A stretch of 64,000 nucleotides of DNA. Origin: Ilyomonas sp965199845. Its GTDB lineage: Bacteria; Bacteroidota; Bacteroidia; Chitinophagales; Chitinophagaceae. The stretch covers positions 124,001-188,000 of the forward strand of contig CBDATZ010000052.1 of NCBI GenBank assembly GCA_965199845.1. Reading direction: 5' to 3'. Under the pieces are notes generated by a model. It did no database searches. It was not told the origin of the DNA and saw nothing but the letters and a program-made list of their open reading frames with translations. Below are positions 49,354 to 58,667 of this stretch, piece by piece. Position numbers and translations under genes: made by a program. Each line of letters opens with the position of its first letter. Position 1 is the first letter of the stretch.

Positions 49354-51747
49354 CTACTCCGCCCTCAAATTCTTTGATGGCTTTGTCACCGCTGCTTTTG
49401 CCGAGTAAAATCCCGCTGTAGCTGCCGCCGTTGCCAGTATAATAAACGCCGACACCACGAACGGCACCAACGACAAACCCGTGTTATACGAAAATATCTG
49501 CAACCAGTTATTCATAAAATACCAGGCAACCGGAAAGGCAATCGCAGCCGCTATCACAGCTAACAACAAATAGTTCTTCGTTGTCAGCACCACCACTTGC
49601 CCAATGCTCGCGCCAAGCACCCGCCGGATGCTGATTTCTTTCTGCCGCTGCTGCGTGGTAAACGCCGTCAGCCCCAGCAGGCCAAGCGAAGTGATTAGGA
49701 TGGTAAGCAAAGAAAACGCCGCGAATATCTTTCCCCGTTTCTGATCTGCAGTATACTGCGAGTTGTAATCCGCGTCCAAAAATTTATACTCAAAGGGCAG
49801 TTGCGGAAAGTACTTCTTCCAAACCGTTTCTACTTTAGCCAGTGTCGGCGCTATCTCGCCACCCGCCGCCAGCTTCAATTGTATTACGTTACTGTTGGGC
49901 GAGTAAAAGAACAGGAGCGGCTCTATGGGATTGTATAAGCTTTTCTGGTTAAAGTCCTTCACCACGCCCACCACTTCAAGATAAAAGGACGATGTATCGC
50001 CCGGATACGTCACCCGTTTGCCAATCGGCTCCTTCCATCCAAAATGCTTCACCATGGCTTCGTTCACCAGTATGCTGCGCAGAGTATCGCCTGGCGAGTT
50101 AAAGTTGCGCCCTTTGGCAATCCCGATGTCCAGCGCCGGCAGGTAATGCTCATCGATACCATAGCAGTTAATACCTTTGTCGGTATAGCCACTATCCGTC
50201 TGCACATGAAAGAGGTTCAGGTTGATGTTGGCTTGGCCCGGGTATGCATTTGCCGTACCCACTTCCTTAATGCCCGGCAGCATACGCACTTCGTTGCTCA
50301 ACGCCATAATCTTACCCCGTTCGTCTTCGCCGGTATTGATGGTTACAGTCATCACGCGGTCTTTATCAAAGCCAAGGTCTTTATGCGCCAGATACGATAG
50401 CTGTGCATACACCACCCATGTGCAGATAAGCATGATCATCGAGATGGAAAACTGCACCACCACCAGCGTGCGCCGCAGGTTGATGTTCCCCGAAGCTTTC
50501 GACAGCGTGCCTTTCAAGATGCTGATCGGCTGAAAGGACGACAGGTAAAAAGCCGGGTAGCTGCCACCCACCAAACCGGTAAAGAGCCCAATGCCCAGCA
50601 GCAGCGCCAGGTTAAACGGCTGGAACAAGGTGCCCACCGTAAACGACTTCCCCGAAATAGAATTGAACGAATGCAACAGGCACAGCAAAAGAATAACGCT
50701 CACCAGTACCGCAATAAATGAAGTGAGTACCGACTCTGTAAGAAACTGTGCCACCAGTTGTTTCTTGGCAGATCCCATCACCTTGCGCATACCAATCTCC
50801 TTCGCACGGCGGGCACTCCTTGCGGTGGTGAGGTTCATATAGTTGATGCATGCAATCAGCAGCATAAAAAAAGCCACGGTGGCGAATATCCAGATGTACG
50901 ACATGCTGCCCAGTTCTTCCGGCTCGTTCTGCAGTTTTGAATGCAGGTGAATATCCGTAATCGGCTGCACTCCGTAATGAATCTTCACACTGTACTGCGC
51001 AAATATGGGCGCCATGTATTTATCGTACAGGGGCAGCAACTTCTTCTCAAAAGCAGTCACGTTGCTGCCCGGCTTTAGCAGTACATAGGTAAAGTTGTTG
51101 AAGCTGCCCCAGTTGTCCTGCCCGTTCCCATTTCCCTTCAGGATGGTTGATAGCGAGATCAGCATATCAAATACCAGGTGCGAGTTCTTGGGCACGTCTT
51201 TTATTACGCCTGTTACTTTATACACATCATACACCGTCCGCAGCGTTTTGCCCACGGCAGGCTTGCCTTTCCCAAAGTATTTATCCGCCACCGTTTGCGA
51301 TATCACAATGCTGTTCGGTTCGATTAACGCGGTCTTCTGATCGCCCTGCACAAACGGGTAGGTAAATATCTTGAACACATTGCTATCGGCATAAAACACT
51401 TTGGTTTCGTAAAAGCTGTTCTCGCCGTTCTTAAACAGGGTGCGTTCCTTACCAAGAAAGCGCGCCGATTCTTCCACTTCCGGGTAGTCGCGCTTCAGCG
51501 TAGCCGCCAGCGGCATCTGCGTAATTGCCCAGTCCGTAGCCTTGTCCTTTTCCTGTATGTACGAGGCGATGCGGTAAATGCGGTCCCTCTTCTCGTGGTA
51601 GCGATCATAGCCCAGTTCGTCGGCGATGTAAAAGATGAGAAACAGGGCGAAGGCAATACCAATGGAAAGCCCGATTATATTCAGCAGGCTGTAGCCTTTG
51701 TCTTTCCAAAAGGCGCGCAAGGCAATGCGGAGCAGGTTTTTGATCAT
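49354..51747 (-). CDS. FtsX/MacB-type ABC transporter permease
   Basis: 797 residues. Start IKNLLRIALRAFWKDKGYSL, TM1, MacB_PCD, FtsX repeat 1 with FMLLIACINYMNLTTARSAR and RAKEIGMRKVMGSAKKQLVA, second periplasmic domain, FtsX repeat 2 with RQKEISIRRVLGASIGQVVV, end VTKPSKNLRAE. It is visibly richer in G+C and uses more G/C-ending codons than the other four permeases, which hints at a separate history. Own sigma-54 type promoter at 51877 and upstream palindrome at 51945. No ATPase domain. Confidence 0.92.
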   Translation of the reverse strand: MIKNLLRIALRAFWKDKGYSLLNIIGLSIGIAFALFLIFYIADELGYDRYHEKRDRIYRIASYIQEKDKATDWAITQMPLAATLKRDYPEVEESARFLGKERTLFKNGENSFYETKVFYADSNVFKIFTYPFVQGDQKTALIEPNSIVISQTVADKYFGKGKPAVGKTLRTVYDVYKVTGVIKDVPKNSHLVFDMLISLSTILKGNGNGQDNWGSFNNFTYVLLKPGSNVTAFEKKLLPLYDKYMAPIFAQYSVKIHYGVQPITDIHLHSKLQNEPEELGSMSYIWIFATVAFFMLLIACINYMNLTTARSARRAKEIGMRKVMGSAKKQLVAQFLTESVLTSFIAVLVSVILLLCLLHSFNSISGKSFTVGTLFQPFNLALLLGIGLFTGLVGGSYPAFYLSSFQPISILKGTLSKASGNINLRRTLVVVQFSISMIMLICTWVVYAQLSYLAHKDLGFDKDRVMTVTINTGEDERGKIMALSNEVRMLPGIKEVGTANAYPGQANINLNLFHVQTDSGYTDKGINCYGIDEHYLPALDIGIAKGRNFNSPGDTLRSILVNEAMVKHFGWKEPIGKRVTYPGDTSSFYLEVVGVVKDFNQKSLYNPIEPLLFFYSPNSNVIQLKLAAGGEIAPTLAKVETVWKKYFPQLPFEYKFLDADYNSQYTADQKRGKIFAAFSLLTILITSLGLLGLTAFTTQQRQKEISIRRVLGASIGQVVVLTTKNYLLLAVIAAAIAFPVAWYFMNNWLQIFSYNTGLSLVPFVVSAFIILATAAATAGFYSAKAAVTKPSKNLRAE

Positions 51748-51876
51748 AGCTGGTATAGTTTAACTGTTAGTTTACTGAATGGTGAAAGACATCCTTCTGT
51801 TACGTACAAATCCTCCCTTTGTTACAGCTTGGTGTATTGGGCAATCCTTCCCTGTTCACACAAAGCATCTTTTTGC

Positions 51877-51892
51877 TTCAACGGGTGTGCCA
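51877..51892 (-). promoter_or_regulatory. Sigma-54 promoter of the 49354-51747 permease gene
   Basis: On minus TGGCACACCCGTTGAA: an exact TGGCAC -24 box, five bases, then TTGA for the -12 box. The best match of the three. It lies 130 bp before the ATG. Confidence 0.7.
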
Positions 51893-51944
51893 CCGGGTGA
51901 AACGCTTTGCGGGCGTGGGCTCGTGAAAAAGTGAATATAAGAAA

Positions 51945-51961
51945 GTGTTCGTAAATGAACA
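51945..51961 (-). promoter_or_regulatory. Candidate enhancer palindrome
   Basis: On minus TGTTCATTTACGAACAC: TGTTC, six bases, GAACA. 15 of 17 bases equal the 49124 site; about 52 bp upstream of the -24 box. Confidence 0.6.
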
Positions 51962-52009
51962 GTTATTGTGCGGATTTGGGTGGATAAAAGTGCAAATTCC
52001 GGTGAATGT

Positions 52010-52140
52010 GTGGAAATTTCATTTTAGGTGACCATCGATTCTGTTACTAATGGATCAATAAGACGATTGATTCTTAAATAGTTTTCTGGCCTATGTTTTA
52101 GGAAACGGTCGATTACTAAGAGCGAAACTTCCAGTGTAAT
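52010..52140. repeat. Possible diverged member of the palindromic repeat family (copy G)
   Basis: Ends TGGAAATTTCATTTTAGGTG and GCGAAACTTCCAGT are inverted; the middle has GATCAATAAGACGATTGATT. Loop and ends resemble A-D loosely. Confidence 0.3.
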
Positions 52141-52975
52141 GACTGCTGTCTATTTACTACAGTTAAAACAGCCGGTCAGCAAAAATATGATTTACGATGC
52201 TTCCCATTTGGTAAGGGCATTGTGTGTTAGTGCTCATAACGAGATATTGTTTACTAAATGTAGGCCAATTAAATGAGTGCATTTGATGAAGAACGACATC
52301 ACTTTGTAACTGGCTTTTGAAACATTTTTCTACAAGCAGATTACCAAAAATGTTTTATACAATATCTATGTGCCCGGAAGGATTTATGGTGAATGTTTAA
52401 TTGAAATATGGAAAAATATATGCCGAACATTGTTTCAGTTTTATCAGCAACTGGTAGGGTAAAATAAATGCCATCATTCCTTCATCAAAGTCGCAATAGT
52501 GCTGCCCGTTTTTCAATTTTCCATCAGAGACTTTCTGAATAGATTATGCAATAAAAGTTCAGCGTAAACTGTTGCAGCTCCAACGTGTCATCGTACTTGA
52601 TATTTTTGTGATAATACATGCTTACTATCAAGTGCTTTGATCTGGGCAAATCCAACAACCGGTACTACTCTGACACAAAATTATGCTGTATGGTTTGATG
52701 ACGGTTTTCAGGCAACATTAAAGTTGATGAAAAAGAAGACATTGCTTTCTTTTATTACAATGTCTTTATACCAGTAACAAAGCAATACTTCACATCACTG
52801 TTCAGCATACATTCATAAATACAAAGATATTTTTCAGGCAATGGTGCAACCGATCAGTCATTATCTGCTCTATTTAACTAAAAAATCAAGATACTTTCAT
52901 TTTCTTTCGAATGTTTAATTTTTTCTTTCATAATATTACGCATGAAATAACTATTAAGAAATTGAACAGTAATTT
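52141..52975. other. Intergenic upstream of the DUF5107 gene
   Basis: About 830 bp without a supported gene. Near the right end TTTCGAA (52905-52911) and TTACGCA (52936-52942) lie 31 bp apart and resemble the boxes of the susC promoter at 59.7 kb, so the DeoR-type regulator may act here too. Confidence 0.35.
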
Positions 52976-55900
52976 ATGAAGAAAAGAGCGCAGCTACTTA
53001 TCTATCTTTTGTTTCCGTTTTTAAATCTCTTAGCTCAAAAGGCTTCATTGACGTTCGAATCAATAAAAACTTACCCTTTCTCTGATCCTAATCCAATACC
53101 AGTTTTAGGAATCAATAAAAAAGTTGCCCCGTTTTATCCATACTTCACCTACGATGGTTACACCAATAACAGTGTTAAAAAAGATTGGAAAGTTGTAAAG
53201 TTGGAAAACAGCCTGGTAATAGTTTACATCTTACCCGGCGTAGGCGGAAAAGTAATGGGTGCAGTAGAAAAAGCTACAGGCAACGAGTTTGTGTACCTGA
53301 ATCACGTAATGAAGTTTCGTGCTATTGGCATTCGTGGTCCATGGACTAGCGGTGGCATAGAACACAATTTTGGACTTGATTTGGGGCACGCGCCCTGGGC
53401 AGCCGCTGATGTTGACTATGTAATTGTTACAAATCCTGATAGTAGTGTAAGTTGTATTGTTGGCGGTCTCGACCTTGCTTCACGGTCTGAATGGCGCGTA
53501 AATATCAGATTGCCCAAAGACAAAGCTTATTTTGAAACCGAGAGTTTTTGGTACAACCCTTCACCGTTGCATCATGCTTATTTATCGTGGGAAAATGCGG
53601 CTTTTAAAGCTACCAACGACCTTCAGTTTTATTTTCCGGGCAATTATCATATTGGGCATGATGGGCTTTCTTCACCTTGGCCAACAGACAACACCGGTCG
53701 AGACTTATCATTATACAAAAACAATAATTTCGGAGACAGCAAATCGTATCATGTGGTGGGTAATTACCGTAACTGGTTTGGTGGTTATTGGAAAGATAAA
53801 AACTTCGGCTTCGGACATTGGGCGCCTTATGCAGATGCGCCCGGGAAAAAGCTTTGGATATGGTCGTTATCAAGAGAAGGTGCAATCTGGGAAAACCTGC
53901 TGACAGACAATGATGGTCAGTATATCGAAGCACAGTCTGGCGTTACGCTAAATCAGGCAGCAGAGCGCAGTGGTTTTCACAGTCCTTTCAGACAGCTTTC
54001 TTTGCGGCCTTTGTATGCCGAAACAAAAAAGGAGTATTGGTTTCCCGTAAAAAATACAGGTGGCATGGCAGATGCAACACCTTACGGAACATTGAACGTT
54101 ACAACAGCTAAAGACAGTGTGAGCATCTCTATCAGCCCCAATCAGGCAATCAATGATAGCCTGATTGTTCGGTCAAATAATCAAACGATTTATGCTGCTT
54201 ACCTGCAATTAAAACCCTTGCAGGTGTATCAAAAGACAATACCTGTAGCGTCTTTGCAAAACATAAGAATCAGGGTAGGTAATGATAAACTTTTGTATAC
54301 TTCAGATAAACAAGAAACTCAGGTAGCCAGACCGGTAATAGCGCCTGCAACAGACTTACAATATAGCTCTGCCAGCCGCTTTTTTAGAATGGGTGAAGAT
54401 GAAAATTCTATGCGCAATTACGATTTGGCATTGAGTTATTACCAGCAATGTTTACAGGGAGAACCAACCAATAGCGAAGCGCTGTGCCGCGTTGCCGAAT
54501 ATTATTATCGCAGTGCGCAGTATGAAAAAGGAATTGATTATGCAATCAAGGCATTAGCTTACAATACTTACGATGCCGGCGCCAATTATATTTATGGAAA
54601 CCTGTTAAACAAATTGGGCAGATTAACGCAGGCAGAAGAGGCTTTTAGCATGGCAACAAGACTTATAGAATATCGCTCTGCAGCCTTAACGGCACTGGCA
54701 AATATAAATATTCAAAAGAAAGATTTTGATGCTGCAATTGCAAATGCAAGTCAGTCACTGGATTACAATCGCAACAATCTTTTGGCGTATCAATATTTAG
54801 CAACGAGTTACCGGCATATAAATGAAACAAATAAAGCAGACAGTATTTTGTCTGCTTTATTGCAGGTAGATCCTTTAAACCATTATGCCCATTTCGAACA
54901 ATATTTTTTAACTCAAACACCTGCTGCGCTTGTGGCTTTTAAAAGTGCTATTACAAACGAATTGCCGCACGAAACCTATCTTGAACTCGCTACTACTTAT
55001 GCCAACGAAGGACTAACTGAAGAAGCAGTAAAAGTATTGGAACAAGCACCTGAATATCCTACTATTTATTACTGGCTGGCTTATCTAAAAAAAGATGTAG
55101 CACCTGCAGAAAGTAAAGTGTTGTTGCAAAAGGCAGAAGCAATTTCGCCACGTTTTGTTTTTCCGTTTAGAATAGAAGAAATATCTGTATTGGAATGGGC
55201 AAAAGCGCAGCATGAGTCCTGGAAAACAACCTACTATTTAGGCTTGGTTTTTTGGAACAACCTGCGTACTGATAAAGCGAAAGAATTTTTTAAAGAATGC
55301 GGAGAAACACCAGATTTTGCAACATTTTATTTGGCAAGAGCGGCGCTTTTTTTGGGCGATAGCTCAAGTAAAATGTACGTAAGTAAAAACTACAAGAAGG
55401 CTTTGCAGCTTGAACCTGAGGAATGGCGTACCTGGCATTATCAAAGTACTTATCTTCTTAACGCCGGCTCGTTTCAGCAATCTTTGGTAATAGCTAAACA
55501 AGCTTATTACAAGTTTGCAAGTAATCCCATTATTGCTATGGATTATGCAAAAACACTTTTATATACCGGTGGTTTAGAAACTTGTTTGCAAGTGTTAAAA
55601 AAAGTATTGGTATTGCCGCAGGAAGGTGCACAGGAAGGTCACGAAATGTATGAGATGGCTAACCTTGCACTTGCTGTAAAACTGATAGATCAAAACAAAT
55701 ACCAGCCGGCACTTAAATACATTAACGATAGCAAATTGTGGCCGGAAAATTTGGGAACCGGCAGCCCGTATAACCCGGATAACAGACTTCAAAATCTGCT
55801 GGCCGCTTATTGCTTTAAAAAACTCAACAATCAAAAAAATGCCGATGATTTATACAACCAAATAACAAGTTATTCAGCAGAAATTGAGAATTGGAACAAC

Positions 55901-56182
55901 GCCCGTAATGCATCTAACAATTATATTTCTGCGTTAGTGCTTTCACAACAAAGCCGGAAACCAGAAGCAGAAAAATTAATGGGGCAATGGAAAGCAAACC
56001 AAGATTCTCTAAGCAACTGGAATTTATTGCAAGGGTCTGCTGCGCCAGAGTTTAAGTGGGTGTTTGCAAAATATAATAATGACACAGAGGGCGCCGCAAC
56101 ACTTGAAAAAGAATTGCTTGTAGCAGGTACAGAAAGTAGGTTTAGAATAGTTTTAAAAGCGCTTCAAGATGTAAGCAAATAA
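52976..56182 (+). CDS. DUF5107 and TPR-repeat protein of a sugar-use locus
   Basis: 1068 residues. Signal peptide AQLLIYLLFPFLNLLAQ. Residues ~25-390 are DUF5107: PIPVLGINKKVAPFYPYFTY, VVKLENSLVIVYILPGVGGK, KFRAIGIRGPWTSGGIEHNF and FGHWAPYADAPGKKLWIWSL. This domain resembles a galactose-mutarotase-like beta-sandwich. Residues ~450-1060 are TPR repeats (ASRFFRMGEDENSMRNYDLA, ALCRVAEYYYRSAQYEKGID, EEAVKVLEQAPEYP). DUF5107-TPR proteins are found in Bacteroidota and actinobacterial carbohydrate loci; no activity is proven. Periplasmic. First gene of a two-gene unit with the GH20 gene (42 bp gap), facing the deoR gene. Confidence 0.87.
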   Translation: MKKRAQLLIYLLFPFLNLLAQKASLTFESIKTYPFSDPNPIPVLGINKKVAPFYPYFTYDGYTNNSVKKDWKVVKLENSLVIVYILPGVGGKVMGAVEKATGNEFVYLNHVMKFRAIGIRGPWTSGGIEHNFGLDLGHAPWAAADVDYVIVTNPDSSVSCIVGGLDLASRSEWRVNIRLPKDKAYFETESFWYNPSPLHHAYLSWENAAFKATNDLQFYFPGNYHIGHDGLSSPWPTDNTGRDLSLYKNNNFGDSKSYHVVGNYRNWFGGYWKDKNFGFGHWAPYADAPGKKLWIWSLSREGAIWENLLTDNDGQYIEAQSGVTLNQAAERSGFHSPFRQLSLRPLYAETKKEYWFPVKNTGGMADATPYGTLNVTTAKDSVSISISPNQAINDSLIVRSNNQTIYAAYLQLKPLQVYQKTIPVASLQNIRIRVGNDKLLYTSDKQETQVARPVIAPATDLQYSSASRFFRMGEDENSMRNYDLALSYYQQCLQGEPTNSEALCRVAEYYYRSAQYEKGIDYAIKALAYNTYDAGANYIYGNLLNKLGRLTQAEEAFSMATRLIEYRSAALTALANINIQKKDFDAAIANASQSLDYNRNNLLAYQYLATSYRHINETNKADSILSALLQVDPLNHYAHFEQYFLTQTPAALVAFKSAITNELPHETYLELATTYANEGLTEEAVKVLEQAPEYPTIYYWLAYLKKDVAPAESKVLLQKAEAISPRFVFPFRIEEISVLEWAKAQHESWKTTYYLGLVFWNNLRTDKAKEFFKECGETPDFATFYLARAALFLGDSSSKMYVSKNYKKALQLEPEEWRTWHYQSTYLLNAGSFQQSLVIAKQAYYKFASNPIIAMDYAKTLLYTGGLETCLQVLKKVLVLPQEGAQEGHEMYEMANLALAVKLIDQNKYQPALKYINDSKLWPENLGTGSPYNPDNRLQNLLAAYCFKKLNNQKNADDLYNQITSYSAEIENWNNARNASNNYISALVLSQQSRKPEAEKLMGQWKANQDSLSNWNLLQGSAAPEFKWVFAKYNNDTEGAATLEKELLVAGTESRFRIVLKALQDVSK

Positions 56183-56224
56183 GTTTTTCTCATGTTGTTC
56201 ATTTACTAATAAAGCTAAAAATCA

Positions 56225-58624
56225 ATGACTGTTTTACGATTTCAAACTAAAAACATAAAGTCCTTTTTTTTACAGAAAATAATTGTTATAGCTACCTTTG
56301 TATGGGTTATGTTTGGCTTGTTTTTCTGGTTAAATGACTATAAGGATCTGAACACAAATTCATCGGTATCCGCAGCTGTTAATAACAATCTTAATAGCAG
56401 TAAAAGTCTTAGTGTGACAGCTAATCAGGATTCTATAAATACCGTGTATTCATCAGTTTTGTTACCTGTGCCGCAACAAGTTTCATTTACCAAAAACACT
56501 TTTAAAATTACTGGTAGCTGGGTTGTAGTAAATAATGAACCCGCTAAAAATAAAGCAGCTATTATAAGCTTACTAACCGGACTACAAAAACAAGGATTGA
56601 CAGTAAAACAAAGTGATAACAATAATGTATTACAAAGTATTAAACTGGTGGTTAAAGAAGGCTCTGTAGGCATCGGCGAAACGATAGATACCAATCGTGT
56701 TGCGTTGCAAAATCAAGCTTATCAGGTAAACTTAAACGCAAGTTCCATCACCATTAAAGCAAATACGTCGCAAGGGTTATATTATGGTGTGCAAACGCTT
56801 TTGCAATTGGTAAAAACCCAAAAAGAAAATGGCTTGTTACCACAGGGCGAAGTAACGGATTGGCCAAACGTAAACATTAGAATGATTTATTGGGATGATG
56901 CACATCATCTCGAAAAAATGGCGGCGCTTAAGAGAATCATTAGTCAGGCTGCGTATTTTAAAATCAATGCATTCTCTATAAAATTAGAAGGGCATTTTCA
57001 ATATAAAAGTGCGCCTGCCATTGTAGAGCCTTATGCTTTATCGGTAAAAGAATATCAGGAATTAACTGATTTTGCCAAAGCGCATTTTGTAGAATTAGTA
57101 CCTTATTTGGATGCTCCGGCACATGTTTCTTTTATTTTGAAACATCCTGAATACAAAGCTTTGCGACTTTTTGAAAACAATAATTACCAATTTACGGTAA
57201 CCAACCCCGAAACGGAAAAGTTGGTGGATGCTATGTTTACTGATTTAATAAATGCTAACAAAGGCGGACACTATGTTTTACTTTCAAATGACGAAGCGTA
57301 TTACACCGGCAAAAGCAAAATAGAAAGCGGAAAGGCGAAAGAATTAGGAGGTAATGGTAAACTGTTAGCCTGGTTTGTAAAACGCATTGCCGATAATCTG
57401 CATAAGCAAGGTAGAACCGCATTGTTTTGGGGTGAATTTCCTTTAACGGAAAATGATATTTCTGATCTGCCTTGCCATTTGGTTAACGGCGTCTATAACA
57501 AAGACATTGCAGCCCGTTTTAAACAGCATGGCATGCGGCAATTTGTATATACCGCTACGCAAGGTGCAGAACCTGTATTTCCAAATTATTACCCATTACA
57601 TACCAAAACACAAATAATGGAAGATGGCAGCGACCGCTCGTCTGGACGCGTAAACGATATGCTGAATGAAATAGGGACTGCGTTTGAACAAAACCTCTCT
57701 TCTTTTATGGGTGTTATTGTTGCCGGATGGGCAGATGCAGGTCTGCATCCCGAAACATTTTGGCTGGGTTATGCCGCCGGCGCCTCTGCCGGTTGGAACA
57801 ATAAAGGCGTAACAGCCGCCGATGTAACCAATCGGTTTTATCGATCTTTTTATGGTCCGGCAACCATACAAATGGATAGTGTTTATCGATTGTTGAGCAC
57901 GCAAGCGGAGTTTTACGATCAAAGCTGGGATTGGGTTTCGTCTGTTTGGCGTAAACCAATTTTAGGAAATTCGGATAGCGTTTTTACCCAGCCGCAACCC
58001 GCAAAAGATCAAACATTGCTCATGTTGCCTGTACCATCGGCAAACACATTGGCACTTGTGTATGATTGGGATACAGCAAACGACAAACGACTGGAATCAG
58101 CAACTGAATTTTTGCAACAAAATGAGCACTTGCAACAGTTGATTAATGCAAATAAAAAGGCTTTAAAAGACCAGCAATACAACCTCGAAGTATTAGAAAG
58201 TGTTGCAACGCTTTGCGAACAAAATTTACAAATGTTACTATTGTTAAAACAAGTAAATGATTTATTGAAATCTGCATCAAACAACGCCTCAATTAATTCT
58301 ATGGCCACAGTGCAAAACATAGATACCGCCTTGGCTACGGTTGCAACTATCAAAGCGCAGCGCGATAATATGTTGGCTAACGTAAAAAAAGTGTGGTTTA
58401 AAGAGTGGCAACCCTTGATAGCAGAAGCAAATGGCAGGCGTTTTTTGCACGAGATAGACGACATTAAAGATCATCAGCCAGGACGCACCATTGATCTTAG
58501 TTATTTGATATACCGGCAGTTGCATTATCCATTACAAAAATGGATCGATGACGTAATAAAAGTGCGAAACGATTATGCCGCAAAGCATGATTTATCACAA
58601 ATAAGAAATCAGTTGCGGTGGTAA
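56225..58624 (+). CDS. GH20-family beta-N-acetylhexosaminidase-like protein, membrane-anchored
   Basis: 799 residues. One N-terminal membrane helix (FLQKIIVIATFVWVMFGLFF), likely an anchor facing the periplasm. A GH20 N-terminal domain (residues ~85-215) runs VLLPVPQQVSFTKNTFKITG to ASSITIKANTSQGLYYGVQT, LLQLV. The GH20-like TIM barrel (~218-560) starts VNIRMIYWDDAHHLEKMAAL and has AYFKINAFSIKLEGHFQYKS. The catalytic Asp-Glu pair occurs in GHYVLLSNDEAYYTG, where most hexosaminidases have H-x-GGDE, so the neighbours of the pair are unusual. The C-terminal ~200 residues are helical. Substrate probably a hexosaminide of chitin or glycan type, by family. Second gene after the DUF5107 gene. Confidence 0.82.
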   Translation: MTVLRFQTKNIKSFFLQKIIVIATFVWVMFGLFFWLNDYKDLNTNSSVSAAVNNNLNSSKSLSVTANQDSINTVYSSVLLPVPQQVSFTKNTFKITGSWVVVNNEPAKNKAAIISLLTGLQKQGLTVKQSDNNNVLQSIKLVVKEGSVGIGETIDTNRVALQNQAYQVNLNASSITIKANTSQGLYYGVQTLLQLVKTQKENGLLPQGEVTDWPNVNIRMIYWDDAHHLEKMAALKRIISQAAYFKINAFSIKLEGHFQYKSAPAIVEPYALSVKEYQELTDFAKAHFVELVPYLDAPAHVSFILKHPEYKALRLFENNNYQFTVTNPETEKLVDAMFTDLINANKGGHYVLLSNDEAYYTGKSKIESGKAKELGGNGKLLAWFVKRIADNLHKQGRTALFWGEFPLTENDISDLPCHLVNGVYNKDIAARFKQHGMRQFVYTATQGAEPVFPNYYPLHTKTQIMEDGSDRSSGRVNDMLNEIGTAFEQNLSSFMGVIVAGWADAGLHPETFWLGYAAGASAGWNNKGVTAADVTNRFYRSFYGPATIQMDSVYRLLSTQAEFYDQSWDWVSSVWRKPILGNSDSVFTQPQPAKDQTLLMLPVPSANTLALVYDWDTANDKRLESATEFLQQNEHLQQLINANKKALKDQQYNLEVLESVATLCEQNLQMLLLLKQVNDLLKSASNNASINSMATVQNIDTALATVATIKAQRDNMLANVKKVWFKEWQPLIAEANGRRFLHEIDDIKDHQPGRTIDLSYLIYRQLHYPLQKWIDDVIKVRNDYAAKHDLSQIRNQLRW

Positions 58625-58667
58625 CAATACAACTGATTTGTTCATATATGAATGCTTAAGCAAAAAT

